Shown here: piece after piece, positions 24,443 through 30,665 of the stretch
How the letters are laid out: the number at the start of each line of letters is the position of its first letter
Numbering within the stretch: position 1 is the stretch's first letter
Origin: a virus
IMG/VR virus record: IMGVR_UViG_3300009130_000065
Coordinates: 1 to 40,117 of that record
DNA: 40,117 nt
Strand: one strand, 5' to 3'
Program-made: the position numbers and the translations under genes
Notes under the pieces: model-generated
Seen by the model: the letters and a program-made list of their open reading frames with translations, nothing else
Databases searched by the model: none
What the model was told of the DNA's origin: nothing

Positions 24443-24465
24443 TTATTTAGAATCATTTTAAATAA
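24443..24465. promoter_or_regulatory. Operator-like palindrome, copy 3
   Basis: A 23-bp palindrome with one mismatched pair, core TTTAGAATCATTTTAAA. It lies right after the rusA stop, partly overlaps the terminator and is 40 bp upstream of early promoter module 2. Confidence 0.7.
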
Positions 24466-24496
24466 GCCCTTTTTTTAATTAAAGAGGGTTTTTTTT
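24464..24496 (+). terminator. Terminator of the recombination operon
   Basis: CCCT pairs with AGGG, extended by A/T pairs, followed by a run of eight T. The early promoter module 2 follows 10 bp later. Confidence 0.75.
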
Positions 24497-24505
24497 AACA
24501 TTTTA

Positions 24506-24546
24506 TTTGCGGGATAATAAAAAAGCATTATCTTTGATTATATCAA
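24506..24546 (+). promoter_or_regulatory. Early promoter module 2 (TTTG-N19-TATCTTTG)
   Basis: TTTG at 24506, TATCTTTG at 24529 and the inverted pair TTGAT/ATCAA at 24534-24546. The ATG at 24566 lies 29 nt after the -7 box. The sequence is almost identical to modules 1, 3, 4 and 5. Confidence 0.87.
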
Positions 24547-24565
24547 TAACAAAAAAACTATTATT

Positions 24566-24778
24566 ATGAACACAGAACAAAAACAAAGATTATTTGAAGT
24601 AGAATTAAACTCTAACATATCAGCTTATGAGTCAGTTTTAAAAGAGGCTATATCTAGTAGAGATAGAAACAACATAGAAGACCTTAACGACTTTTATGAT
24701 GGTGAAGTCAAGAAGTGGAAAGGAAAATTAGATTCAGTAAAAGAATTAAAGGAGTCATACGATAAATTATTTAAGTAA
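24566..24778 (+). CDS. Early helical hypothetical protein (70 aa)
   Basis: The first gene of the replication operon behind promoter module 2. It is highly charged and helical, probably a coiled coil (WKGKLDSVKELKESYDKLF). Its stop overlaps the next start by 1 nt. The family was not recognised. Confidence 0.6.
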   Translation: MNTEQKQRLFEVELNSNISAYESVLKEAISSRDRNNIEDLNDFYDGEVKKWKGKLDSVKELKESYDKLFK

Positions 24779-24948
24779 TGAAAGAAAGAGAAAGAGAACT
24801 AGAGCGGTTAATTGAGTTATGCAAAAAAGACATAGTTAACGGCTCTTTTAAAGGGTATGAAGACCACACCTATATTAGAGAAGGTAAATTAATCCAGCTA
24901 CAAAGATTAGAATTATTAACAAAAGAACTAAAAGAATTAAAGAAATGA
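24778..24948 (+). CDS. Small helical hypothetical protein (56 aa)
   Basis: A 57-codon frame from the ATG at 24778 to TGA at 24946-24948, coupled on both sides (TAATG with the previous gene, ATGA with the next). It encodes a Lys/Glu-rich helix at each end (MKERERELERLIELCKK and LLTKELKELKK). Tight packing between genes supports that it is real. Function unknown. Confidence 0.6.
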   Translation: MKERERELERLIELCKKDIVNGSFKGYEDHTYIREGKLIQLQRLELLTKELKELKK

Positions 24949-25169
24949 ATGACATTGAAAACATGAACGACCTAGACAAGTTAGAACACGCCTTGTACGT
25001 ACTATTAAACAATATAGACGTATTTAAGGACGTAGTGACTGAAAACAACGATTATAAATCTAAATCTGTTAATAGAGCTAGATTAAACATATTAGCAAAA
25101 CTAAATAGGTTTTCTAGTGAATCACTAAGTCACATTAACACATTAAAGAAATTTCAAAACAATAAGTAA
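24945..25169 (+). CDS. Early hypothetical protein (74 aa)
   Basis: A helical 74-aa protein coupled to the previous gene through a 4-nt ATGA overlap. The next gene starts 1 bp after its stop. The family was not recognised. Confidence 0.6.
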   Translation: MNDIENMNDLDKLEHALYVLLNNIDVFKDVVTENNDYKSKSVNRARLNILAKLNRFSSESLSHINTLKKFQNNK

Positions 25170-25170
25170 A

Positions 25171-25638
25171 ATGAAGGTTTACAGTGAAAATGATTTATTT
25201 AAAGCATTTCAACTATTTGAAGAAGGGTACGGGTTTGAGGACGTTGTAAACTATTTCAACAATAACAAGCGGTCTTTATTCGACAAGGATAAAATGGATT
25301 TGATTATTGACTCAGTCTTAACATATTTCAAAATAAGTATAGAGCTATTCGAATCTAAAAGTAGAGTAAGGAATGTTGTAGACGCTAGGTACATGTATTA
25401 TTTTTTATGTAGAAAACACACTAAAAACAGTCTAACGGCTATAGGTGAAAAAGTCAACAGAGGACACGCCACAGTATTAAACGGGTTGCAATATGTTAAA
25501 GATATGTTGTTTATTAACGACGCTAAAATAAAGAAAGACATAGAGGGTGTTACTGGAATATACAAAACATATCTAGCGATAAAACAAGAAGAAACAAATA
25601 AAGAAATAGAAGAGTTATGTACAGTAAAAGAGATTTAA
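25171..25638 (+). CDS. DnaA domain IV-like DNA-binding protein 1 (155 aa)
   Basis: Residues about 70-125 match the C-terminal DNA-binding domain of DnaA: ARYMYYFLCRKHTKNSLTAI followed by GEKVNRGHATVLNGLQYV, equivalent to the DnaA motif with RDHTTVLHA. The AAA+ part of DnaA is absent. Such proteins could bind DnaA-box-like sites in the phage or host and serve phage replication start or block the host initiator. It overlaps its paralogue by 22 nt and stands directly upstream of the primase-helicase. Confidence 0.72.
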   Translation: MKVYSENDLFKAFQLFEEGYGFEDVVNYFNNNKRSLFDKDKMDLIIDSVLTYFKISIELFESKSRVRNVVDARYMYYFLCRKHTKNSLTAIGEKVNRGHATVLNGLQYVKDMLFINDAKIKKDIEGVTGIYKTYLAIKQEETNKEIEELCTVKEI

Positions 25639-26039
25639 AAGCATTTTACAACTTGTGTGGTTCTTGTGAGAGTTTCGCTGAGGCTTTTGATAAATTTAAT
25701 TTTAGTAAAGAGTCCAACAAAAGAAGAAGCTCAAATAAAGAGTTAACCGCGCTAAGAATTACCATAATGGACTACTTTAATATTATTAGCGTAAAGACTT
25801 TCTTTAATAAAAGAAATAAAAACATGAGCCACCCTAGAGGGTTGTTCTACTACATTTCTACAGAACTATTAAAGTTAACCCATAAAGAAGTTTCTGCTTT
25901 CTTAGGCGTAGATGAATCTTCTGTAAGCTATGGGAAAAGAAAAATAAAAAATCAGTTATCAATTAACGATTCAGTAACTATAACAGATTTAACAAACATC
26001 AAGGTTACTCTATTAAGTAGAAAAGTTATAACTTTATAA
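25617..26039 (+). CDS. DnaA domain IV-like protein 2, paralogue of the preceding gene (140 aa)
   Basis: It aligns along its length with the preceding protein: YSKRDLKAF versus YSENDLFKAF, RGLFYYISTELLKLTHKEVS versus the ARYMYYFL region, and FLGVDESSVSYGKRKIKNQL versus the GHATV segment. The key HTH surface has diverged (DESSVSYG instead of RGHATVLN), so its DNA target should differ. The tandem pair probably arose by duplication. It lies 14 bp before the primase-helicase. Confidence 0.66.
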   Translation: MYSKRDLKAFYNLCGSCESFAEAFDKFNFSKESNKRRSSNKELTALRITIMDYFNIISVKTFFNKRNKNMSHPRGLFYYISTELLKLTHKEVSAFLGVDESSVSYGKRKIKNQLSINDSVTITDLTNIKVTLLSRKVITL

Positions 26040-26053
26040 AAAAACAAAAAGAC

Positions 26054-27913
26054 ATGAATACTATAGAATGGAAAGACATAGACGTAAACGGTAAAAGACC
26101 CAACAGTAAAGGTGAAGTTAAAACATTGTGCCCTAAATGCTCACACACGAGAAAGAAAAAGAAAGACCCTTGTTTAAGTGTTAATGTTGAAACTGGAGTG
26201 GCTTACTGCTGGAACTGTGAAGCTACAAGCGTTAGAGATAAAAAAAGCAAGGCCGTAACTTACGATTTGCCACCTCAAAGATGGGAGAACCACACAGAGC
26301 TTTCTGACAAAGTTGTTAAATATTTCTCTAGTCGCGGAATAAGTCAAAAGACTTTAATTGATTGCAGAATTACAGAAGAAAACTACTATCAACCACAACT
26401 TAGAAAAGAGGTTAAAAACATAGTCTTTAATTATTTCTACGGTGTTACTTTATTAAATAAGAAGTACAGAAGCGCTGAAAAGGCTTTTACTCAGTGTAAG
26501 AACGCTAAAAAGGTTTTTTATGGAATTAACGACCTAGAGAATGAAAAAGAATGTTACATAGTAGAGGGTGAAATGGATAAACTTTCTTTATGGGAAGTAG
26601 GGATAAAGAATTGTATTTCAGTACCTAATGGAGCTAACGATTTAAATGATGTTTTTGATACTTGCGGTGAAGAGTTAAAACAGATTGAAAAGTTTTATAT
26701 TGCTGTAGATAATGACGAAGCAGGTGTGAAATTAGAGAAGGCTCTAATTAATAGACTAGGGAAATATAAGTGTTCTAGAGTTGAATTTGTAAATGGTAAA
26801 GACGCTAACGATGAATTACAAAGTGGAGTTTTTAACCTTAAAGACTGTCTAGAAAACCCTGTAGATTATCCTGTTGAGGGAACTTTCACCGCTAACGACA
26901 TTAGAGAGGACATAATGGAGCTTTACGACAATGGAGACGAAGAAACTTTAAAACCTTCAGATAAAAACTGGTATTCTTTCAACGAGATGTTTTCAATACT
27001 AATGGGCCAACTTACAGTTGTTACTGGAATACCTTCTTCGGGTAAATCTAATTTTATCGAATGGTATATTTTAAGCCTCATTAAAACTTACGATAATTTA
27101 AAAGCTTCTTACTATTCGCCTGAACATTTTCCACTTAAAAAACACCATGAAATAATGGCCGAAAAAGTGATAGGTAAATCTTTTTCTAAAAACGAATTTG
27201 GAAACGAAAGAGCCACTAGAGCCGAAGTTGAAAAATACATCGACTGGAGTAGTGATAAAATCTACTTAACGATGCCAGACAACGGGAAAACCCCAGACTG
27301 GAAATGGATTCTAGAAAGATGGGAGGAACAATGCTTCAAGTATGGTTGTAATATCTTTGTAGTTGATGCCTTTAATAAGGTTAAAATGAACAACAGAGAA
27401 AGTACTGCTCAGATTAGCGACGTGTTAGCTGATATAACTATGTTTTGTCAGAGATATAATGTTCACGTATTTTTGATAGCTCACCCTAGAAAGATGACTA
27501 AAAAAGACGATGGTAGCTACGAGGTTCCTGACTTATACGATGTTAAAGGTTCGGGTGACTTTAGAGACCAGACTCACAATGGCTTAGTAGTACACAGAAC
27601 ATACAACAACGAAAACCCCTCAGAGGTTATGGTTAAAAACTTAAAGGCTAAATTCAAGAATCAAGGCGCTGACAAAATAGGTAACGAGATACTAATTAAC
27701 TATAATGTTAAAAATGGGCGCTACTGGACTTACTCAGAAGATAATGAGCCTTTATGGGATAAGCCAGAACAAAAAGAGATTGAATATAAGCACGAGTCAG
27801 AATCTAATATTGGAGCCTCTAGATTAAGCGCGTTAAGTAAGCAAAGCTACGGAGTTCCTAAAGATGAAGATTTACCTATGAATAAAGAGTTTTACGACGA
27901 TATACCTTTTTAG
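26054..27913 (+). CDS. Bifunctional primase-helicase (T7 gp4-like, 619 aa)
   Basis: An N-terminal zinc finger uses Cys26, Cys29, Cys52 and Cys55. The TOPRIM primase core contains CYIVEGEMDKLSLWEVGIKN and FYIAVDNDEAGVKL. The C-terminal RecA/DnaB-like helicase has Walker A GIPSSGKSNF (about 325), Walker B IFVVDAFNKV and HVFLIAHPRKM. It makes primers and unwinds DNA at the phage fork. The last residues, YDDIPF, imitate an SSB C-terminal tail, unusual for a helicase. No DNA polymerase was recognised in the genome, so the host enzyme is probably used. Confidence 0.9.
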   Translation: MNTIEWKDIDVNGKRPNSKGEVKTLCPKCSHTRKKKKDPCLSVNVETGVAYCWNCEATSVRDKKSKAVTYDLPPQRWENHTELSDKVVKYFSSRGISQKTLIDCRITEENYYQPQLRKEVKNIVFNYFYGVTLLNKKYRSAEKAFTQCKNAKKVFYGINDLENEKECYIVEGEMDKLSLWEVGIKNCISVPNGANDLNDVFDTCGEELKQIEKFYIAVDNDEAGVKLEKALINRLGKYKCSRVEFVNGKDANDELQSGVFNLKDCLENPVDYPVEGTFTANDIREDIMELYDNGDEETLKPSDKNWYSFNEMFSILMGQLTVVTGIPSSGKSNFIEWYILSLIKTYDNLKASYYSPEHFPLKKHHEIMAEKVIGKSFSKNEFGNERATRAEVEKYIDWSSDKIYLTMPDNGKTPDWKWILERWEEQCFKYGCNIFVVDAFNKVKMNNRESTAQISDVLADITMFCQRYNVHVFLIAHPRKMTKKDDGSYEVPDLYDVKGSGDFRDQTHNGLVVHRTYNNENPSEVMVKNLKAKFKNQGADKIGNEILINYNVKNGRYWTYSEDNEPLWDKPEQKEIEYKHESESNIGASRLSALSKQSYGVPKDEDLPMNKEFYDDIPF

Positions 27914-27915
27914 TC

Positions 27916-27940
27916 CTTATTTAGAATGATTATAAATAAG
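27916..27940. promoter_or_regulatory. Operator-like palindrome, copy 4
   Basis: A 25-bp palindrome with 12-bp arms and one mismatched pair, core TTTAGAATGATTATAAA. It begins 2 bp after the primase-helicase stop and ends 8 bp before the -33 element of early promoter module 3. Confidence 0.72.
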
Positions 27941-27948
27941 ATAAATAA

Positions 27949-27989
27949 TTTGCAAGGTATTAAAAAAGCATTATCTTTGATTATATCAA
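27949..27989 (+). promoter_or_regulatory. Early promoter module 3 (TTTG-N19-TATCTTTG)
   Basis: TTTG at 27949, TATCTTTG at 27972 and TTGAT/ATCAA at 27977-27989. The ATG at 28010 is 30 nt after the -7 box. A longer in-frame start (27926) would lie upstream of the promoter and is rejected. Confidence 0.87.
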
Positions 27990-28009
27990 TAACAAAAAAA
28001 ACAAATAAC

Positions 28010-28495
28010 ATGAATAAAAGAATTTTAATAATCGGAAAAGGTGGCTCTGGTAAAGACCACCTTAAAAACAAGCTAATAAAAAGCGGTTACAAAGGCTCTA
28101 TAAGTCATACTACCAGACCTATTAGAAATAATGAAGTTGATGGTGTTGATTATCATTTCACTAACGACTTAGACTTTTCATTAAGAACAAGCTCCGAAGA
28201 GTTTAGAGAGTGGACGGTCTTCAAAGGTTGGTTTTATGGAACGACTCAAAAAGACTGGGAAGAAAAAGAGGTCTTTATTGTTAGTCCTGAGTTTATTTTA
28301 AACAAGCTAACAGAGAAAGAGAGAGAGTCTTCTTTCATAATCTACCTAGATATAGATGAAGATACAAGAAGAGCTAGACTAATTAAAAGAAACGACTCAG
28401 ACAGTGTCGACAGAAGAATTGACAGAGATGACAAAGATTTTATACCGCAATTGAATAAAATAGTAGATTTAACAATAAAAAATAGTAACTTTTAA
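28010..28495 (+). CDS. Guanylate kinase-like protein (161 aa)
   Basis: P-loop IGKGGSGKDHLKNKL at residues about 6-20, the GMP-binding-type segment ISHTTRPIRNNEVDGVDYHF, and FKGWFYGTT, as in guanylate kinases; then YLDIDEDTRRARLIKR as lid and arginine region. It is slightly shorter than bacterial Gmk. It probably phosphorylates GMP or dGMP to supply nucleotides for phage DNA, or acts on another nucleoside monophosphate. Only the ATG at 28010 gives a normal N-terminus. Confidence 0.8.
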   Translation: MNKRILIIGKGGSGKDHLKNKLIKSGYKGSISHTTRPIRNNEVDGVDYHFTNDLDFSLRTSSEEFREWTVFKGWFYGTTQKDWEEKEVFIVSPEFILNKLTEKERESSFIIYLDIDEDTRRARLIKRNDSDSVDRRIDRDDKDFIPQLNKIVDLTIKNSNF

Positions 28496-28507
28496 AACAA
28501 AACAAAA

Positions 28508-28780
28508 ATGAACAAGGAAAAAGTGAGAATTATCGCATTAAGGTTTTTAGCTAACGGAATTAGTATTCTTGAAGATATAGAAGACCTAAAAGAAACAAAC
28601 ATCTACAGAAAAGAAGTTAAGTTTTACGGAAATAAGTTTGTTGAAGAACTCGAAAAGTTGATAGTACCTATTGAGAAACAACTACATGAGAACGGGGAGA
28701 TAGAGTTAGTTAATAAAATGCAGGATTTAACACAGGAGTTAAATGAAACAATATTAAAACATTTTACTAGTGGAGAATAA
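28508..28780 (+). CDS. Early hypothetical protein (90 aa)
   Basis: A helical acidic protein in the operon of promoter module 3. The family was not recognised. It overlaps the next small frame by 11 nt. Confidence 0.6.
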   Translation: MNKEKVRIIALRFLANGISILEDIEDLKETNIYRKEVKFYGNKFVEELEKLIVPIEKQLHENGEIELVNKMQDLTQELNETILKHFTSGE

Positions 28781-28925
28781 AAAAGTATTGATAACAAACG
28801 AACGCTTTTACTGGGTTTTTAACGTAGATGGCTTCAAATTATTTATTGAAGGTATTGAAGAAAAAGACTACCTTAGTAATAAGTTTAAGGAGTTAGGATA
28901 CAAAGTTAAACAAGAATTTAGTTAA
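28770..28925 (+). CDS. Small hypothetical protein, GTG start (51 aa)
   Basis: A 52-codon frame from GTG at 28770 to TAA at 28923-28925. The protein (VLITNERFYWVFNVDGFKLF, then IEGIEEKDYLSNKF) has a regular beta-alpha pattern. Its stop lies within the first TAAC of the hairpin site at 28923, as genes often end at the attC site in integron cassettes. There is no in-frame ATG near the start. Confidence 0.5.
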   Translation: MENKKVLITNERFYWVFNVDGFKLFIEGIEEKDYLSNKFKELGYKVKQEFS

Positions 28926-28970
28926 CGATTTAAATAAGGGGCGTTTTTAAATGCCCTTTATTTATTGTTA
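28923..28970. repeat. attC-like hairpin site 1 (or terminator)
   Basis: The outer pair TAAC (28923-28926) and GTTA (28967-28970) encloses unpaired spacers of 5 and 3 nt, an 11-bp stem (28932-28942 with 28953-28963) and a 10-nt loop containing TTTTTAAAT. No T-run follows the hairpin, so it is a poor terminator. The same architecture recurs at 29676-29720. A terminator function for the guanylate kinase operon remains an alternative. Confidence 0.5.
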
Positions 28971-29024
28971 TATGCTCTTATTTTTGAGCGTTGGGAAATA
29001 TTTTTGAAATTTCTTTGTATATCT

Positions 29025-29055
29025 ATTGTATATATAAAATATATACGTATATTTG
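29025..29055 (+). promoter_or_regulatory. Cassette-internal promoter (ATTG-N19-TATATTTG)
   Basis: ATTG at 29025-29028 and TATATTTG at 29048-29055 are separated by exactly 19 nt. It drives the three genes of the block and gives it independent expression. Confidence 0.75.
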
Positions 29056-29060
29056 TATTG

Positions 29061-29114
29061 TCACTGTGTTAGTGATAAGGGTTGCTCGCCCGTCAGAGCT
29101 AATCTTTTTAGATT
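29061..29114 (+). promoter_or_regulatory. Structured 5' leader with three hairpins
   Basis: From the predicted transcription start onward three stem-loops follow in series: TCACT/AGTGA (29061-29075), GCTC/GAGC (about 29084-29099), and TAATCT/AGATTA (about 29101-29116), the last one taking in the start codon region of the next gene. This is the longest structured leader seen in the genome and may control translation. Confidence 0.5.
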
Positions 29115-29330
29115 ATGTTACCTTCTTTCGTTTCTTCCGCTTCCAATTCTGTTTTAGGTTTATCCTTTAACATTTTCTTTGATACCGATTTCAACGAGTA
29201 TCAAGTTCGTTCTTCCGCTAATACTATCCTTTTTAGGGCTGAATCAGAAGCCCTTGCAAGGTACGGGGTAAGAACTTACCATAATGCAGACTACTGCGGT
29301 AGTAAGCTAACCGAAAGTGGCGTTCAATAG
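29115..29330 (+). CDS. Cassette gene 1, hypothetical protein (71 aa)
   Basis: The family was not recognised. The N-terminus is Ser/Phe-rich (MLPSFVSSASNSVLGLSFNI) and the middle reads like a small alpha/beta domain (FRAESEALARYGVRTYHNAD). Codons such as TCC and TTC are more frequent than in flanking genes by eye, which would fit a foreign origin. A hairpin overlaps the start codon, and GGCGTTC/GAACGTC forms another hairpin at its end. Confidence 0.55.
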   Translation: MLPSFVSSASNSVLGLSFNIFFDTDFNEYQVRSSANTILFRAESEALARYGVRTYHNADYCGSKLTESGVQ

Positions 29331-29339
29331 AACGTCATT

Positions 29340-29354
29340 TTCAGTGACACTGAA
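29340..29354. promoter_or_regulatory. Perfect palindrome TTCAGTGACACTGAA
   Basis: A 7-1-7 palindrome between the first and second cassette genes. Its CAGTGACA half is the reverse complement of TGTCACTG at the 5' leader (29059-29066), so the two sites flank gene 1. A possible binding site for the ribbon-helix-helix protein encoded at 29540; this link is inference. Confidence 0.6.
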
Positions 29355-29373
29355 CATTTAAAAATACTGAACA

Positions 29374-29559
29374 ATGACTTTACAAAAAAGATTAGAAGTA
29401 TTACAACAACAGTACGATAATATGATAAAATATCGTGCTTTGTGTAACGGAATAGACTGTACTATTAACTATTCCAGTATAGACTTTGATAGAGAAGGAG
29501 AACTTTTAAAAAAGATTGAACAAACAAAAAATTGGATAAATGAAAAAAAAGTTGATTGA
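29374..29559 (+). CDS. Cassette gene 2, small helical protein (61 aa)
   Basis: Helical at both ends (RLEVLQQQYDNMIKYRALCN and EGELLKKIEQTKNWINEKK), with two cysteines in the middle. It overlaps the downstream RHH gene by 20 nt. A partner of an RHH protein in such a bicistron is often a toxin, but nothing in this sequence identifies a toxin fold. Confidence 0.55.
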   Translation: MTLQKRLEVLQQQYDNMIKYRALCNGIDCTINYSSIDFDREGELLKKIEQTKNWINEKKVD

Positions 29560-29668
29560 AATTCCAGAAGAACTATTTAAGCAAATAGAGTCTTCCGCAA
29601 AGAAAAACGATAGAAGCGTGAACAAAGAAATTAATCACTTACTCAAAAGTGCGGTGGGTAAAAAATAA
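29540..29668 (+). CDS. Ribbon-helix-helix (Arc-like) DNA-binding protein (42 aa)
   Basis: KLIEIPEELFKQIESSAKKN followed by DRSVNKEINHLLKSAV is the standard Arc/RHH pattern: a short beta-strand, helix A, the turn with DRSVN, and helix B. It starts within the preceding gene (ATG at 29540) and ends 2 bp before the right attC-like site. RHH dimers bind short palindromes and often repress their own operon; the palindromes at 29061 and 29340 are candidate targets. Confidence 0.75.
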   Translation: MKKKLIEIPEELFKQIESSAKKNDRSVNKEINHLLKSAVGKK

Positions 29669-29670
29669 TT

Positions 29671-29724
29671 GCATATAACGCGTCAATAACGGCTTTTTAA
29701 ATTGCCGTTATGGAGTGTTAACAG
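29671..29724. repeat. attC-like hairpin site 2
   Basis: TAAC (29676-29679) pairs with GTTA (29717-29720). Inside are unpaired spacers of 6 and 5 nt, an 8-bp stem ATAACGGC/GCCGTTAT and a 10-nt loop with TTTTTAAATT. The bases before TAAC extend to GCATATAAC, the complement of the block's left edge. Paired outer box, internal loop, inner box with an extra unpaired base and a terminal loop are what an attC looks like when folded. Confidence 0.5.
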
Positions 29725-29753
29725 CCGTTTTAATGGCGTAAATTTTTTAAATT

Positions 29754-29951
29754 ATGAAGACAAAAGAAGAAATAGAAAACAGATTAAAAGAGATTGACTC
29801 ACAGATTGAGTTCAATAAGAAATGGCTAAAGTCTAAAGAAGACGTTTTAAAGCCTTCTGAATATTCAGACGAAGAAAACAACATTTTAAACTTAATAGTT
29901 AAAAAGAACCTCTTAAAATGGGTTTTAAGCAGTATTAACACAGTGGCCTAG
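29754..29951 (+). CDS. Small hypothetical protein downstream of the cassette (65 aa)
   Basis: A charged helical protein (TKEEIENRLKEIDSQIEF). The family was not recognised. It lies just outside the cassette-like block, and a promoter box at 29976 follows it. Confidence 0.6.
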   Translation: MKTKEEIENRLKEIDSQIEFNKKWLKSKEDVLKPSEYSDEENNILNLIVKKNLLKWVLSSINTVA

Positions 29952-29975
29952 TTTTATTAATTCATTTATTTTTAG

Positions 29976-29983
29976 TATATTGC
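29976..29983 (+). promoter_or_regulatory. -7 box TATATTGC, predicted leaderless start
   Basis: The box ends 5 nt before the ATG at 29989, the same geometry as at 3771, 12467 and 20996. The -33 position has TTTA. Confidence 0.45.
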
Positions 29984-29988
29984 GTTAT

Positions 29989-30213
29989 ATGGTAGAAGTT
30001 AAATTTTTAAGCAAGGGCGACAAGTTCAAACACAAAGGTTATGAACATAAGGTTATTGATAAAAACGACATTTTTGTAATAGCCAAGAGAGTCGCTTTTG
30101 ATGGTTTTACTAGGTACTTCCTTAAAGATATAAGAGTGGAACAAGTATTTATAGATAGAACGCAAAAAGTTAACCCTAACCACGAAATAAGCGATAGATG
30201 GAAAAGAGGATAA
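29989..30213 (+). CDS. Small hypothetical protein, related to the 32507 gene (74 aa)
   Basis: Beta-rich: FLSKGDKFKHKGYEHKVIDK then FVIAKRVAFDGFTRYFLKDI. The same pattern occurs in the protein at 32507 (VEDKFTYKGEKYVVIGWDY and KYFPKEFIFGEDL), so the two look like paralogues that lie on either side of the terminase genes. The ATG at 29989 is preferred over an upstream TTG that overlaps the promoter box. Confidence 0.6.
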   Translation: MVEVKFLSKGDKFKHKGYEHKVIDKNDIFVIAKRVAFDGFTRYFLKDIRVEQVFIDRTQKVNPNHEISDRWKRG

Positions 30214-30665
30214 ATAAACAAGGTAGACCCACAAAGATAAACGCCTTCATTGAAAAGGCTAAAGATGTTTTGTTTAGAAACGACATAGTTCTTTTAACTA
30301 ACGAAGAGCTATTATTTTTAATAAATGAAGAACTGAGTGAAGAAGAGAAGGTTTCCACAAGAAGTTTTGAAAGATGGAAGTCGGGGGATTTCGGGAAGAA
30401 TACTCAAGTCGGTAATGAGTTTTTAGCTTTAATGAAGAAAGCGTTGATAATTCAAAAAAGAAATCTTTTCAAGAAGTTTGAGAACGACGATAAAGCGTGG
30501 ACTAGATGGGCATGGATTATAGAAAGAAAGTTCTCAGAGTGGAATTTAAAAAAGATTAGCGAAACGACAACAGAGTTAAAAGCTGATGTTAAAACGGACA
30601 TTGATTACACGAAACTAGATGAGTCAACCCTTAGAGATATTATTGAGAAACTTAAACCTGAGTAA
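30198..30665 (+). CDS. terS: Terminase small subunit (155 aa)
   Basis: The N-terminus RINKQGRPTKI and the following helices, then WTRWAWIIERKFSEWNLKKI in the second half, match phage small terminase subunits of this kind. TerS recognises the packaging site and presents DNA to the large subunit. It overlaps the preceding gene by 16 nt and terL by 47 nt, which supports the pairing. Confidence 0.75.
   Translation: MEKRINKQGRPTKINAFIEKAKDVLFRNDIVLLTNEELLFLINEELSEEEKVSTRSFERWKSGDFGKNTQVGNEFLALMKKALIIQKRNLFKKFENDDKAWTRWAWIIERKFSEWNLKKISETTTELKADVKTDIDYTKLDESTLRDIIEKLKPE

Larger units (their letters stand above)
28968..29717 (+). mobile_element. Candidate integron-type gene cassette (750 bp)
   Basis: The block is bounded by two hairpin sites of equal architecture. 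Its first bases (GTTATATGC at 28967) are the reverse complement of the start of the right-hand site (GCATATAAC at 29671), and the match extends to 17 of 19 bp. This is the relation expected between a cassette's left boundary and its own attC. The block carries its own promoter and three small genes, the last ending 2 bp before the right site. No integrase is encoded here. It could also be a small element with terminal inverted repeats. Confidence 0.5.

Noticed and set aside
27926-28009. N-terminal extension of the guanylate kinase-like protein
   Set aside because: It would be encoded by the palindrome and by promoter module 3; the P-loop begins right after the ATG at 28010. The same holds for 32447-32506.
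28967-29679. Insertion sequence or invertible segment with 19-bp inverted repeats
   Set aside because: No transposase or invertase and no target duplication is visible; the hairpin architecture beyond the repeats fits a cassette better, though this alternative stays open.
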